A DNA stretch of 64,000 bases from Myxococcales bacterium. GTDB lineage: Bacteria > Myxococcota_A > Polyangia > Nannocystales > Nannocystaceae. Positions 35,127 through 43,349 of this stretch are shown in pieces. The translations under genes were made by a program, and so were the position numbers. Location: positions 1 through 64,000 of the forward strand of contig JACKDV010000002.1 in assembly GCA_020633315.1 (NCBI GenBank), in the 5' to 3' direction. The notes beneath the pieces were generated by a model. The model was not told the DNA's origin. It was given only the letters and a program-made list of their open reading frames with translations, and did not search any database. Each line of letters starts with the position of its first letter. Position 1 is the first letter of the stretch.

Positions 35127-35966
35127 TCACAGCTCGAAGTCGCCGAGATCGGGGCGTTGCAGCCAGTTGCACGCGGCCCACCGCGCGCTGCGATCGGCGA
35201 CGTGCATGGTGAACGCGTGCCGCGATCGCTCGGAGCGATTGGGCTCGCTGGCGTGGGGCAGGTGGTCGTGGAAGATCACCACGCTGCCCGCCTCGACCTC
35301 GAGCGGCACCGTCTGCTCGGGCTCGGGCCACGGGGTGGGCTCGAGCTCGCGCAGGGTGCCCACGCGTCGCTCCCAGTCGACCTCGTAGATCTCGCGCAGC
35401 GAAGAGCGGTGCCCGCCCGGCTGCACCCACAGGCAGCCGTTGCCCCGGTGGGCGTCCTCGATCGCGATCCACATCCCCACCACGCCCGGCGGCTCGGTGA
35501 CGAGGTAGCTGGCGTCTTGGTGCCACCGCACCTCGCCGCCGATTCTCGGCGGCTTGAAGATGTACATGGTCTGCCAGAGCCGCGGGGCGGCCATGCCGAG
35601 GTCGCGCAGCGCCTGCCCGAAGCAGGGCCGCCGGCACAGCGCGGTGAAGGCCGGCACCCGGTCGTGCATCGCGTGGCCGATCTTGTTGATCGCGAGGCGG
35701 GGCGGGATGGAGAGCTCGCCCCGCTCGTCGATCGCGTCCTCCTCGAGGAAGCAATGTACGCCCTGCGCCGAGGCGAAGAACGCCTCGTCGCGGCCGCGGT
35801 CCCGATCGCGGGTGGTGAAGACGCTGCGCTGCGCCCCCAGGTCGAAGCCATCGACGATCTCGAGCGCGGCCTGCCTCGCCGCGGCCAGCGGCTCGGCGGG
35901 CACGAAGCCGGGGATCACGAGGAACCCCTCGGCTTCGTACTGCTCGCGCTGCTCGTCGGTGAGCAC
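35127..35966 (-). CDS. Phytanoyl-CoA dioxygenase (PhyH) family protein
   Basis: A 279-residue Fe(II)/2-oxoglutarate oxygenase. Iron ligands are H149-x-D151 (WHQDASYL) and the distal H238 (LPHASEPNRS); R248 or R244 nearby would bind 2-oxoglutarate. The start MLTDEQREQYEAEGFLVIPG is the standard PhyH opening. Bacterial members hydroxylate varied small molecules, including secondary metabolites, ectoine and modified amino acids; the substrate here is unknown. It ends 5 kb from the lanthipeptide genes, and nothing visible links them. Confidence 0.9.
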   Translation of the reverse strand: MLTDEQREQYEAEGFLVIPGFVPAEPLAAARQAALEIVDGFDLGAQRSVFTTRDRDRGRDEAFFASAQGVHCFLEEDAIDERGELSIPPRLAINKIGHAMHDRVPAFTALCRRPCFGQALRDLGMAAPRLWQTMYIFKPPRIGGEVRWHQDASYLVTEPPGVVGMWIAIEDAHRGNGCLWVQPGGHRSSLREIYEVDWERRVGTLRELEPTPWPEPEQTVPLEVEAGSVVIFHDHLPHASEPNRSERSRHAFTMHVADRSARWAACNWLQRPDLGDFEL

Positions 35967-35984
35967 GGCGGGGTGGCTACCGCG

Positions 35985-37814
35985 CTACAGGCACTCGGCG
36001 AACAGCGGACCCACGCACGCGCCCTGCTGCGAGGCGGTGGTCGAGCCGAAGTAGCCCGAGGTGAAGGTGGTGTCGGCGACGAGGAAGTTGGTGATCAACA
36101 TGCCGTCGCTGTCGCGTACCACCGTGACGTCGCTGCCCGTGTCGGTGAAGTCGATGGTCACCGTGTACGACTCGCCCTCCACCCAGCCGTCCGTGGTGGT
36201 CATGGTCGGATCGAGCAGCAGGGTGGAGCGCGGCGTGTTGGGCTCGCAGTAGAAGTCGTCGAGGGTCAGCGAGGCGAAGTTGGGGCCCTCCACGCGACGC
36301 ACCAGGATGCCGGCCGGGGTGGGGCAGGCGAAGCCGTTCTGGGTCTGGCGCTTCCAGGTCAGCGAGTAGAAGTTCGAGGCGTCCTGGGCACCCCACACCA
36401 GGCCCATCCAGTCGTCGTCGTCGCCCGGATCGTCGACCACCTCGAGCACGCCCTGCAGGCGTGTGTTCTGGAAGGTGACCCCCTCGCACAGGTGCAGGCC
36501 GAACTCGTTGTTGCCCAGCTCGCAGCCGCGCGTGCCGCCCATGTCGTAGGCGATGGAGGCCGGCAGACCGCTGGCGCTGACGTTGTAGTCGGCGGTGTAC
36601 AGGGTGCAGTTGTTCTGCAGATCGAAGGGGTTGGAGTCGACCACCACGACGCTGTCCTGCGCCATGGCGAAGCCGTCGTCCACGGTGATCGTGTAGGTCT
36701 GGAAGCCGCTCGGGCTGGCGTCGGTCATCGCCTGGTCCGGGGTGCTCAGGGTGCCGTCGTTGGGCGTCCACGCGTAGGTGTACACGCCCGAGCCCCCGCT
36801 CGCGGTGGCGGTGAGCAGCACCGGCATGCCGCCGAACTCGGAGCAGGCCGGGGCCGCGTCGACGCTGAGGTAGTCGTTGCAGGTGTTGGTGCCCGCGTCG
36901 CAGCCCTGCGACAGGCAGTCGCCGCCGATCAGGCAGGCCTCGCCGGGCTCGCAGGTCGCCCCGCAGGCGCCGCCGCAGTCCTGGTCGGTCTCGTCGCCGT
37001 TCTGCACGCCGTCGTTGCAGCTCGGCGCCAGGCAGGTGTTCTCCTTGGTCCCGCAGACCATCGAGATGCAGTCGGAGTCCTCGATGCAGTCCTCTCCGTC
37101 GTCGCAGCCGGGGCACATGGGGCCGCCGCAGTCGACGTCGGTCTCCGAGCCGTTGAGCATGCCGTCGGTGCAGGTCGGGCCCACGCAGATGCCCTCGTCG
37201 CACATCTGCGACTGGCAGTCCTGCGGGTCGATGCACATGTCCCCGGTGGGGCAGGCCGGGCAGTCGGGGCCGCCGCAATCCACGTCGGTCTCGTTGCCGT
37301 TGTGCAGGCCATCCTCGCAGGTGGCGGAGATGCACACGTCGCCCATGCAGTTCATGGAGCGGCAGTCCTGCGGATCGATGCAGGTCTCGCCGTCGTCGCA
37401 GGGGGGGCAGGAGTCCCCGCCGCAGTCGACGTCGGTCTCGTCGCCGTCCTGCATGCCGTTGCTGCAATCGGAGCCCGGGTTGCAGGTGCCGTCGTCGCCG
37501 CAGTCGTTGGACTGGCAGTCGTCGTCACCGTCGCAGCCCTGGCCCCCTCCGCAGGTGTTGCCGCAGGATCCGCCGCAGTCGACGTCGGTCTCGTCGCCGT
37601 CCTGGATCCCGTTGCTGCAGCTCGGCTCGGGGCCGGTGTCGTCGGGGCCGGTGGTCGGCTCGGTGGTCGAGCCATCGGTCCCGTCCGCGCTGATCCCGGG
37701 GCAGTTGCTCTCCGGATCCTGGATCAGCCCGTCGTCCACGCAAGGATCGGCACAGCCGGTGGTCCAGGCCAGCGCGATGGCTCCGCCGGCCACGATCGTC
37801 GTTCGAATGCTCAT
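35985..37814 (-). CDS. Surface lipoprotein with five DCGG cysteine repeats, PKD-like and thrombospondin-C-like domains
   Basis: A 609-residue protein with signal TTIVAGGAIALAWTTGC (C21). Residues about 60-310 hold five copies of a 50-residue module: C-x-NG-x-QDGDETDVDCGG, then C-x-x-C, G-x-x-C, DC-x-S-x-x-C and a closing C. A PKD-like domain follows (about 320-390, ATASGGSGVYTYAWTPNDGT). The last 200 residues resemble the thrombospondin C-terminal/laminin-G-like fold (DWMGLVWGAQDASNFYSLTW). The parts suggest a calcium-binding, disulfide-rich surface adhesin. It is followed by an OmpA gene upstream on the same strand (27-base gap), so the two may be co-expressed. Confidence 0.88.
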   Translation of the reverse strand: MSIRTTIVAGGAIALAWTTGCADPCVDDGLIQDPESNCPGISADGTDGSTTEPTTGPDDTGPEPSCSNGIQDGDETDVDCGGSCGNTCGGGQGCDGDDDCQSNDCGDDGTCNPGSDCSNGMQDGDETDVDCGGDSCPPCDDGETCIDPQDCRSMNCMGDVCISATCEDGLHNGNETDVDCGGPDCPACPTGDMCIDPQDCQSQMCDEGICVGPTCTDGMLNGSETDVDCGGPMCPGCDDGEDCIEDSDCISMVCGTKENTCLAPSCNDGVQNGDETDQDCGGACGATCEPGEACLIGGDCLSQGCDAGTNTCNDYLSVDAAPACSEFGGMPVLLTATASGGSGVYTYAWTPNDGTLSTPDQAMTDASPSGFQTYTITVDDGFAMAQDSVVVVDSNPFDLQNNCTLYTADYNVSASGLPASIAYDMGGTRGCELGNNEFGLHLCEGVTFQNTRLQGVLEVVDDPGDDDDWMGLVWGAQDASNFYSLTWKRQTQNGFACPTPAGILVRRVEGPNFASLTLDDFYCEPNTPRSTLLLDPTMTTTDGWVEGESYTVTIDFTDTGSDVTVVRDSDGMLITNFLVADTTFTSGYFGSTTASQQGACVGPLFAECL

Positions 37815-37841
37815 GCTAGTCTCCCCCCTCGATCGTCCATC

Positions 37842-39254
37842 CTACTTGGACGTCTTCGTCAGCAGCTTGAACTCGATGCGGCGGTTCTTCGCCCGCCCTT
37901 GCTTGGTCCGGTTGCTCTCGACGGGCTCGGTCTTGCCCGCGCCCCGGGTCTCGATGCGGGAGGCATCGATCCCCCGCTCGGTGAAGTAGCTCTTGACCGC
38001 GTCCGCGCGATCCTGGCTGAGCTTCATGTTGAAGTCGTCCTTGCCGCGATCGTCGGTGTGGCCGGAGATCTCGATGCGGATGTCGGGGTGGTCCTTGAGC
38101 ACCCCGAGCGCCTTGTCGAGCTTGGGCTCCGAGGCCTTCTTGATCGTCGCCTTGCCGGTGTCGAAGAAGATGCCCTCGATCACGCCAGTGAAGGTCTTGA
38201 CCTCCTTGGGGACCTCGTCGGGGCAGCCGTCGGCGTCCTTGTAGCCGTTGTCGGTCTCGGGCTGCTCGATGCACTCGTCGTCGGGGTCGAGGATGCCGTC
38301 GCCGTCGGTGTCGGGGATGGGGCAGCCCTTGTACTCGGCGACGCCGGGGACGTCGACGCACTCGTCGTCGGGGTCGAGGATGCCGTCGCCGTCGGTGTCG
38401 GGGACGGGGCAGCCGTTGTACTCGGGCACGCCGGGGACGTCGACGCACTCGTCGTCGGGATCGAGGATGCCGTCGCCGTCGGTGTCGAGCGGGCCCTGGA
38501 CCGGCTCGCTGCGCTTGCGACCCAGCGTGATCATCAGGCCCAGCAGGGCCTCGGGCGAGTGGATCACGCTCTCGCCCACGCCGCGGCGGGCGGTGAGGTT
38601 GTCGCGGAGATCCAGGCGCATCCCCACCCAGCGGTTGAAGAAGACCTTCAGGCCGACGCCGTAGTGGAAGCCGAGGTCGACGTCGTTGCCGACCGCGGCG
38701 CGGTCGGAGCTGACGCCCAGGCCCGAGACGCCGGCGAGCGCGAAGGGAGTGACGCTCCAGAACGGGAGCTGGGCCACGAGCTGCCCTCGCACGCCCCACA
38801 TGAGCACGCTCTGTCCGTCATCGGTCTTGGTGGGCAGCACCGCGCCCTCTGCCTCCAGGCCGAGCACGCGCAGCGGGTAGTAGCCCACGCGAGCCCCTCC
38901 CTCGGGGGCGTAGCGCCGCAGCGGCTTGAAGCCCTGATCGGGGAGATCGAAGGAGGGCTCGAACAGCTCGAGGCGGGGGTGGGGCAGCATCACGCCGCCG
39001 AAGATGCCCAGCTCGCCCATGTTGCGCTCGGGAGCCCAGCGGCGGATCCACTTCTGGTCGCCGCGGTCCTTGGCCTTCGAGGCCTTGTCCTTCTTGGTCT
39101 TCTTCTCCTTCTTCTTGCCGCTGGCTTCCGCGTCACCGTCGGCAGATGCACCGCCCAGGCCGACGGAGAGCTCGCCCTCGGCCTCTGCCGAGGGGCCGTC
39201 CTCCGCGGGACCGGCGATGAGGAGGGCGGACCAGAGGATTGCGCTCGTGCTCAT
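37842..39254 (-). CDS. Outer-membrane protein with thrombospondin type 3 repeats and OmpA domain
   Basis: A 470-residue protein. After a signal segment and a Lys-rich spacer (KKKEKKTKKDKASKAK, about 47-62), residues 75-245 form a beta-barrel-like region. Three thrombospondin type 3 repeats follow (DTDGDGILDPDDEC, about 255-350), which bind calcium. The OmpA-like peptidoglycan-binding domain closes the protein (about 355-465; FFDTGKATIKK, IEISGHTDDRG, LSQDRADAVKSYF, NRRIEFKLL). It ties the outer membrane to peptidoglycan. A second protein of this type lies at 55839-57050. Confidence 0.92.
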   Translation of the reverse strand: MSTSAILWSALLIAGPAEDGPSAEAEGELSVGLGGASADGDAEASGKKKEKKTKKDKASKAKDRGDQKWIRRWAPERNMGELGIFGGVMLPHPRLELFEPSFDLPDQGFKPLRRYAPEGGARVGYYPLRVLGLEAEGAVLPTKTDDGQSVLMWGVRGQLVAQLPFWSVTPFALAGVSGLGVSSDRAAVGNDVDLGFHYGVGLKVFFNRWVGMRLDLRDNLTARRGVGESVIHSPEALLGLMITLGRKRSEPVQGPLDTDGDGILDPDDECVDVPGVPEYNGCPVPDTDGDGILDPDDECVDVPGVAEYKGCPIPDTDGDGILDPDDECIEQPETDNGYKDADGCPDEVPKEVKTFTGVIEGIFFDTGKATIKKASEPKLDKALGVLKDHPDIRIEISGHTDDRGKDDFNMKLSQDRADAVKSYFTERGIDASRIETRGAGKTEPVESNRTKQGRAKNRRIEFKLLTKTSK

Positions 39255-39728
39255 GGGTAGGGAAGGCTCCTGGGATCCACGGGGTGACCCCCGTGTGGCG
39301 GATGATAGCGAATGACCGAGCGTTGGGGACCCGATCCTGCGCGTCGCTGCTTTCAGGTGGTTTCAGCTCGATCGTGGCACTCGATTCGGCTGCGGCCGTG
39401 CCGATTCGTGTGTGCTCCCGAATCGGGCCGGTTGCTCGAGGGGCGGAGACGATGCGAGCTCGAGCCGGGGCGACGCGACCAGATCGGCTCGACGCAGCTC
39501 CTTTCTCGCCGTGGCTCGATCTCGGTGAGCTGGGGCGTGAGGTCGACGCCTTGGCGCGGGCGAAGTTCGGTGAGATCGGGCTCACACTCGTTGCTGCGCA
39601 GAAGATGCGCTCCGGTCAGGGTGGCCACGCCGCATGTGGAGCATCTTCTCGACCCGCGGGACCTCGGCCTCGTCGACCGCTCGTCGCTGGGCGCCGCCGA
39701 AGCCGCGATCGCGGTGATGGCCGGCCGG
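39255..39728. other. 474-base gap with a possible decayed plus-strand gene
   Basis: The first 170 bases are clearly less GC-rich and hold, on the minus strand, TATCAT (in the 39301-39311 region) upstream of the OmpA gene. From an ATG at 39452 one plus frame reads plausible protein (SPWLDLGELGREVDALARAK, FGEIGLTLVAAQ) to about 39610. A frame one base over then reads VEHLLDPRDLGLVDRSSLGA, AEAAIAVMAGRLG to about 39730. Neither half resembles a family I know. It may be a frameshifted remnant or chance. Confidence 0.3.
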
Positions 39729-40913
39729 CTAGGCCTTGCGCAGCCGGCCGATGTTGGCGTGCAGGCGGGCGATGCCCTCGTCGAGCACGGGGTCGCTCTT
39801 GCAGAAGGCGAAGCGCACCAGGTGACGGCCGCGCTCCTTGTTCACGTAGAACGCGGAGTTGGGGATCGCCGCCACGCCCACCGCCTCGGGCAGGCGTCGG
39901 CACAGCTCCATGTCGTCGGAGAAGCCCAGCGAGCGGATGTCCACGCAGACGAAGTAGGTGCCGGCCGGGGTGAGCACCGAAAAGCCCACCTCGGCCAGCC
40001 CCGCGCACAGGCGATCGCGGCGGGCCCGGTAGTCGCGACGGAACTGGTCGAAGTAGTCGTCGCCGAGCGCGAGCGCCTTGGCCACCGCGTGCTGGAACGG
40101 GGTGCCGTTGCAGAAGGTGATGAACTGGTGGGCGGTGCGGATGGCCTGGGTGAGCGGCGCGGGGGCGCAGGCCCAGCCGATCTTCCAGCCGGTGAACGAG
40201 AAGGTCTTGCCGGCCGAGGAGATCACCACGGTGCGCTCGCGCATGCCGGGGAGGCTCGCCAGCGGGACGTGCTCGCCGTCGAACACCAGGTGCTCGTAGA
40301 CCTCGTCGGTGACGGCGACCAGGTCGTGCTCTTGGCACAGGCGAGCGACGTGCTCGAGCTCGGCGCGCGAGAACACCTTGCCGGTGGGGTTGTGGGGGGT
40401 GTTGAGCAGCAGCACCCGGGTCTTGGGGGTGATCGCGGCCTCGAGCGCGGCGGGGTCGTAGTCGAAGTCGGGATCGCGCAGGGTGACCACGCGCGGCACG
40501 GCCCCCGCCATGGCCACCGTGGCCAGGTAGGAGTCGTAGAGGGGCTCGAACATCACCACCTCGTCGCCCACGTCGAGCAGGGCCTGCAGGGTGCTGGCGA
40601 TGACCTCGGTGGCGCCGTTGCAGACGGTGATCTCGGCCTCGGGGTCGTAGCCCAGGCCGTAGCGCCGCTGCTGGTGGGCGGCGATGGCCGCGTTGAGGGC
40701 GGGGATCCCGATGCTGCGCGAGTACTGGTTGTGACCGGCCCGCATGGCCTCGATGGCAGCGTCGCGAATCTCACTGGGACCCTCGAAATCGGGGAAGCCC
40801 TGGCCGAGATTGACCGCATCGTGCTGGATGGCCAGCGCGGTCATCTCGGCGAAGATCGTGGTGCCGAAGCCCTGCAGACGGGCAGTGAGGCGAGGGTTGC
40901 GGGCAGGGCTCAT
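39729..40913 (-). CDS. Class I/II aminotransferase, glutamine transaminase K/kynurenine aminotransferase-like
   Basis: A 394-residue PLP enzyme. The opening GFGTTIFAEMTALAIQHDAV and NLGQGFPDFEGP matches the KAT/GTK and methionine aminotransferase (YbdL) group. The PLP lysine is in SSAGKTFSFTGWKIGW, with NTPHNPTGKVF before it and the carboxylate-binding Arg in VRFAF. It probably transfers the amino group from glutamine, methionine or aromatic amino acids to 2-oxo-acids. The omega-amidase-like enzyme at 33445-34206 would consume the oxo-amide formed from glutamine. It is divergent from a second aminotransferase; only 35 bases separate the starts. Confidence 0.92.
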   Translation of the reverse strand: MSPARNPRLTARLQGFGTTIFAEMTALAIQHDAVNLGQGFPDFEGPSEIRDAAIEAMRAGHNQYSRSIGIPALNAAIAAHQQRRYGLGYDPEAEITVCNGATEVIASTLQALLDVGDEVVMFEPLYDSYLATVAMAGAVPRVVTLRDPDFDYDPAALEAAITPKTRVLLLNTPHNPTGKVFSRAELEHVARLCQEHDLVAVTDEVYEHLVFDGEHVPLASLPGMRERTVVISSAGKTFSFTGWKIGWACAPAPLTQAIRTAHQFITFCNGTPFQHAVAKALALGDDYFDQFRRDYRARRDRLCAGLAEVGFSVLTPAGTYFVCVDIRSLGFSDDMELCRRLPEAVGVAAIPNSAFYVNKERGRHLVRFAFCKSDPVLDEGIARLHANIGRLRKA

Positions 40914-40948
40914 GGCGCGCGTCAGTGTGGCATAGTTTGCCTCCCACG

Positions 40949-42265
40949 ATGTCGCCCACGGTGCCTCCCTCGCGTTCGGGTCCTCCTTCCTCTCGCCCTC
41001 GTCCGTCTCGGGTCTCGGCCATGGCCGCCGGCTTGGTCGGCTCCGAGATCCTCGCCATCGCGGCGGACATCCGCGAGCGCGTGGCCGCGGGGGCCGAGAT
41101 CTGCAACCTCACGGTGGGCGACTTCTCGCCCGCGCAGTTCCCCGTGCCGCAGGCGCTGCGCGACGGCATCGCGAAGGCGCTCGCCGAGGGGCGCACCAAC
41201 TACCCGCCGTCCTCGGGCATCCCCGAGCTTCGCGAGGCGGTGTCGCGGCTGTTCGCAAGGCGGCTGGGGCTGCACTACCCGGCCAGCTCGGTGCTGATCG
41301 CCGCGGGGGCCCGGCCGCTCATCTACGCCACCTACCGTGCGGTGGTGGATCCGGGGGACCGCGTGGTGTTCCCGGTGCCGAGCTGGAACAACAACCACTA
41401 CGCCCACCTGCTGGGGGCCGACGGGGTTCCGGTGTCGTGCGGACCGCAGACCCGCTTCCTGCCGACCCGCGAGGACCTGGTGCGGGTGCTGCCGGGCGCA
41501 CGCCTGGTGTGCATCAACTCGCCGCTCAACCCCACCGGCACCGCGATCGAGGCCGATGCCCTGCGGGGGATCTGCGAGGAGATCGTGGCCGAGAACCAGG
41601 CACGGCGCTCGACCGGTCAGCGCCCGCTGTACATGCTGTACGACCAGGTCTACTGGATGCTGCGGGTGCCTGGGGTCGAGCACGTCACGCCGCCCGGGGT
41701 CTGCCCCGAGATGGCCGACTACACGATCTTCATCGACGGGATCAGCAAGGCCTTCGCGGCCACGGGTCTGCGGGTGGGCTGGACGGCGGGGCCGGCCGAC
41801 GTGGTGGAGCGCATGGCGGCCATCCTCACCCACGTGGGCGCCTGGGCGCCGCGGCCCGAGCAGCACGCCACGGCCGACCTGCTCGGCGACGACGCGACCA
41901 TCGATGCCTTCCTCGAGACCCAGATGCAGGGCCTCGCGGCGCGGCTCGATCGCCTGCACGAAGGGCTGAGCGCGCTGGCGAAGGAGGGCCTGCCGGTGGA
42001 GGTGATTCCGCCGATGGGCGCCATCTATCTCACGGTGCGGATCCATCCCTTCGGACGGGTCACGCCCGAGGGCGAGCGCCTGGCCACCAACGACGCGATC
42101 CGTCGCTACCTTCTGAACGCGGCGCGGGTGGGTGTGGTGCCGTTCCAGGCGTTCGGGGTGGCCAGCGACGATGGCTGGTTCCGGCTGAGCGTGGGCGCGG
42201 TGGGGCTCGAGGAGCTCGGCGGCGCGGTGGCGCGGATCGGCGAGGCCCTGCGGGCGCTGAGCTGA
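40949..42265 (+). CDS. Class I/II aminotransferase (aspartate aminotransferase-like)
   Basis: A PLP-dependent fold-type I aminotransferase, 438 residues from the ATG at 40949 (the frame is open from 40925; the first 25 residues are a Ser/Pro/Arg leader without homology). The active-site lysine is in DGISKAFAATGLRVGW, with NSPLNPTGTAIE and YDQVYW upstream and FRLSVG near the end. The start MAAGLVGSEILAIAADIRER, CNLTVGDFSPAQFP marks a Bacteroidetes/myxobacterial AAT-like subgroup. Substrate uncertain. TAGTTT stands ten bases before the start. Confidence 0.88.
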   Translation: MSPTVPPSRSGPPSSRPRPSRVSAMAAGLVGSEILAIAADIRERVAAGAEICNLTVGDFSPAQFPVPQALRDGIAKALAEGRTNYPPSSGIPELREAVSRLFARRLGLHYPASSVLIAAGARPLIYATYRAVVDPGDRVVFPVPSWNNNHYAHLLGADGVPVSCGPQTRFLPTREDLVRVLPGARLVCINSPLNPTGTAIEADALRGICEEIVAENQARRSTGQRPLYMLYDQVYWMLRVPGVEHVTPPGVCPEMADYTIFIDGISKAFAATGLRVGWTAGPADVVERMAAILTHVGAWAPRPEQHATADLLGDDATIDAFLETQMQGLAARLDRLHEGLSALAKEGLPVEVIPPMGAIYLTVRIHPFGRVTPEGERLATNDAIRRYLLNAARVGVVPFQAFGVASDDGWFRLSVGAVGLEELGGAVARIGEALRALS

Positions 42266-42331
42266 GGGCCTGCGGGCGCTGAGCCGCGGCCTGCGGGCGC
42301 TGAGCCGCGGCCTGCGGGCGCTGAGCCGCGG
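42247..42331. repeat. 21-bp tandem repeat extending from the 3' end of the aminotransferase gene
   Basis: CCTGCGGGCGCTGAG recurs at 42247, 42269, 42290 and 42311. The first copy encodes the last residues of the aminotransferase (LRAL-S) and its stop follows. The later copies are 21-bp units in the non-coding space. The first spacing is 22 bases, the others 21. If the first spacing were 21, the protein would continue as repeated LRALSRG. Confidence 0.85.
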
Positions 42332-42495
42332 ACCCTCGAGGGACTGGATTCGCGGGGATTCGGGGCGGCGGGGCATCCTGCCCCGCGCGGGTGAGGCTCG
42401 TTCACGGGCGCTTCACACTCGCTTCGGCGTGCTTTTCGGTCGAGTGACGATGCATCGGGCTCCGGTGGCGTCGAAGCAGACAAGGAGCAGCAACC

Positions 42496-43170
42496 ATGAC
42501 CAACCTCCTCTTCTCCTCCATCCTCTCGCTGATGACCTCCTTCGTGTCGCCCGATGCTTCGGTCCAGCACGAAGGCGCCCATCGGGGTCCGCAAGGACGA
42601 GCCTACGGCATGTGCGAGAAGCTCGAGTGCACCGCGGAGCAGCGGGCACAGATCCAGGAGATCCGGGCGGGCGTGCAGCGCGAGACCAGCGACGAGCGGG
42701 CCGAGATGAAGCGGCTGCGCAAGGAGCTGAACGCCGAGCGCAGCGCCAAGACCCCCAACGCCGAGAAGGTGGCGAGCCTGCAGGCCGAGCTCGATGCGCT
42801 GCGGGCCGAGATGAAGCAGGCCCGGACGGAGTCCAAGGCTCAGATCCAGGCCGTGCTCACCCCCGAGCAGCGCGAGCAGCTCGCGGCCATGAAGGCCAAG
42901 CGCAAGGCGGCCCACGAGGGCAAGGGGCGGGGCAAGGGCAAGGCGCACGCCAAGGGCGAGCGCGGCGGCAAGGGCAAGGCGCACGCCAAGGGCGAGCGCG
43001 GCGGCAAGGGCAAGGCGTTCGCCAAGGGCGAGCGTGGCCCGCGAGAGCTCCACGCCAAGGGAGCGCGTGGCGGCAAGGGCAAGGCGTTCGCCAAGGGCAG
43101 GGGCGGCCCGACGGGCAAGGCGATGGCCAAGGGCAAGGCCGGCGCCAAGAACAAGCGCGCCGCCGGCTGA
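42496..43170 (+). CDS. Spy/CpxP-like exported protein with basic Lys-Gly repeat tail
   Basis: A 224-residue protein. A weak signal segment (LLFSSILSLMTSFVSPDA) is followed by a helical LTxxQ-type region (about 40-135): LECTAEQRAQIQEIRAGVQR and AQIQAVLTPEQREQLAAMKA are the paired T-x-x-Q motifs of Spy/CpxP/heavy-metal-resistance proteins. The C-terminal 85 residues repeat a 12-residue basic unit (GKGKAHAKGERG) about five times, unusual for this family. The N-terminal part may act as a periplasmic chaperone or stress sensor. The tail would bind polyanions such as nucleic acid or exopolysaccharide. AAGGAG upstream of the ATG is a real ribosome-binding site. Confidence 0.82.
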   Translation: MTNLLFSSILSLMTSFVSPDASVQHEGAHRGPQGRAYGMCEKLECTAEQRAQIQEIRAGVQRETSDERAEMKRLRKELNAERSAKTPNAEKVASLQAELDALRAEMKQARTESKAQIQAVLTPEQREQLAAMKAKRKAAHEGKGRGKGKAHAKGERGGKGKAHAKGERGGKGKAFAKGERGPRELHAKGARGGKGKAFAKGRGGPTGKAMAKGKAGAKNKRAAG

Positions 43171-43186
43171 GCGCCGCTCCATGGGA

Positions 43187-43220
43187 GACGGGGCGGCCGG
43201 GTCAGCTCGGCCGCCCCGTC
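43187..43220 (+). terminator. Strong 13-bp hairpin after the Spy-like gene
   Basis: GACGGGGCGGCCG (43187-43199) and CGGCCGCCCCGTC (43208-43220) are exact reverse complements with an eight-base loop, 17 bases beyond the stop. There is no U-tract, as is usual in very GC-rich genomes. Confidence 0.7.
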
Positions 43221-43229
43221 CACCCCAGC

Positions 43230-43259
43230 GAGGGTCGTCACCGCAAGGTGGCGGCCCTC
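43230..43259 (+). terminator. Second hairpin with GCAA tetraloop
   Basis: GAGGGTCGTCACC and GGTGGCGGCCCTC pair over 13 positions with two G-U pairs in RNA, closed by a GCAA (GNRA-type) tetraloop. TGTTG follows. It forms a tandem terminator with the hairpin at 43187-43220. Confidence 0.6.
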
Positions 43260-43349
43260 TGTTGCTCTCGCGGCCTCGGCATTCGACTCTGGCGGTCTCG
43301 CCTACCTCGACCCCGGGTCGGCGCATGCGTGAGCCGAGGCGAGTGCCCT

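Noticed and set aside
35157..39260. A plus-strand open frame of 1367 codons
   Set aside because: It is antisense to the dioxygenase, DCGG-repeat and OmpA genes. Its Val/Ala/Gly/His-rich composition is the usual product of reading GC-rich genes backwards.
39452..39973. A plus-strand gene from 39452 across the aminotransferase end
   Set aside because: The later part is antisense to the intact aminotransferase and the composition changes abruptly near 39610. Only a possible decayed remnant is noted.
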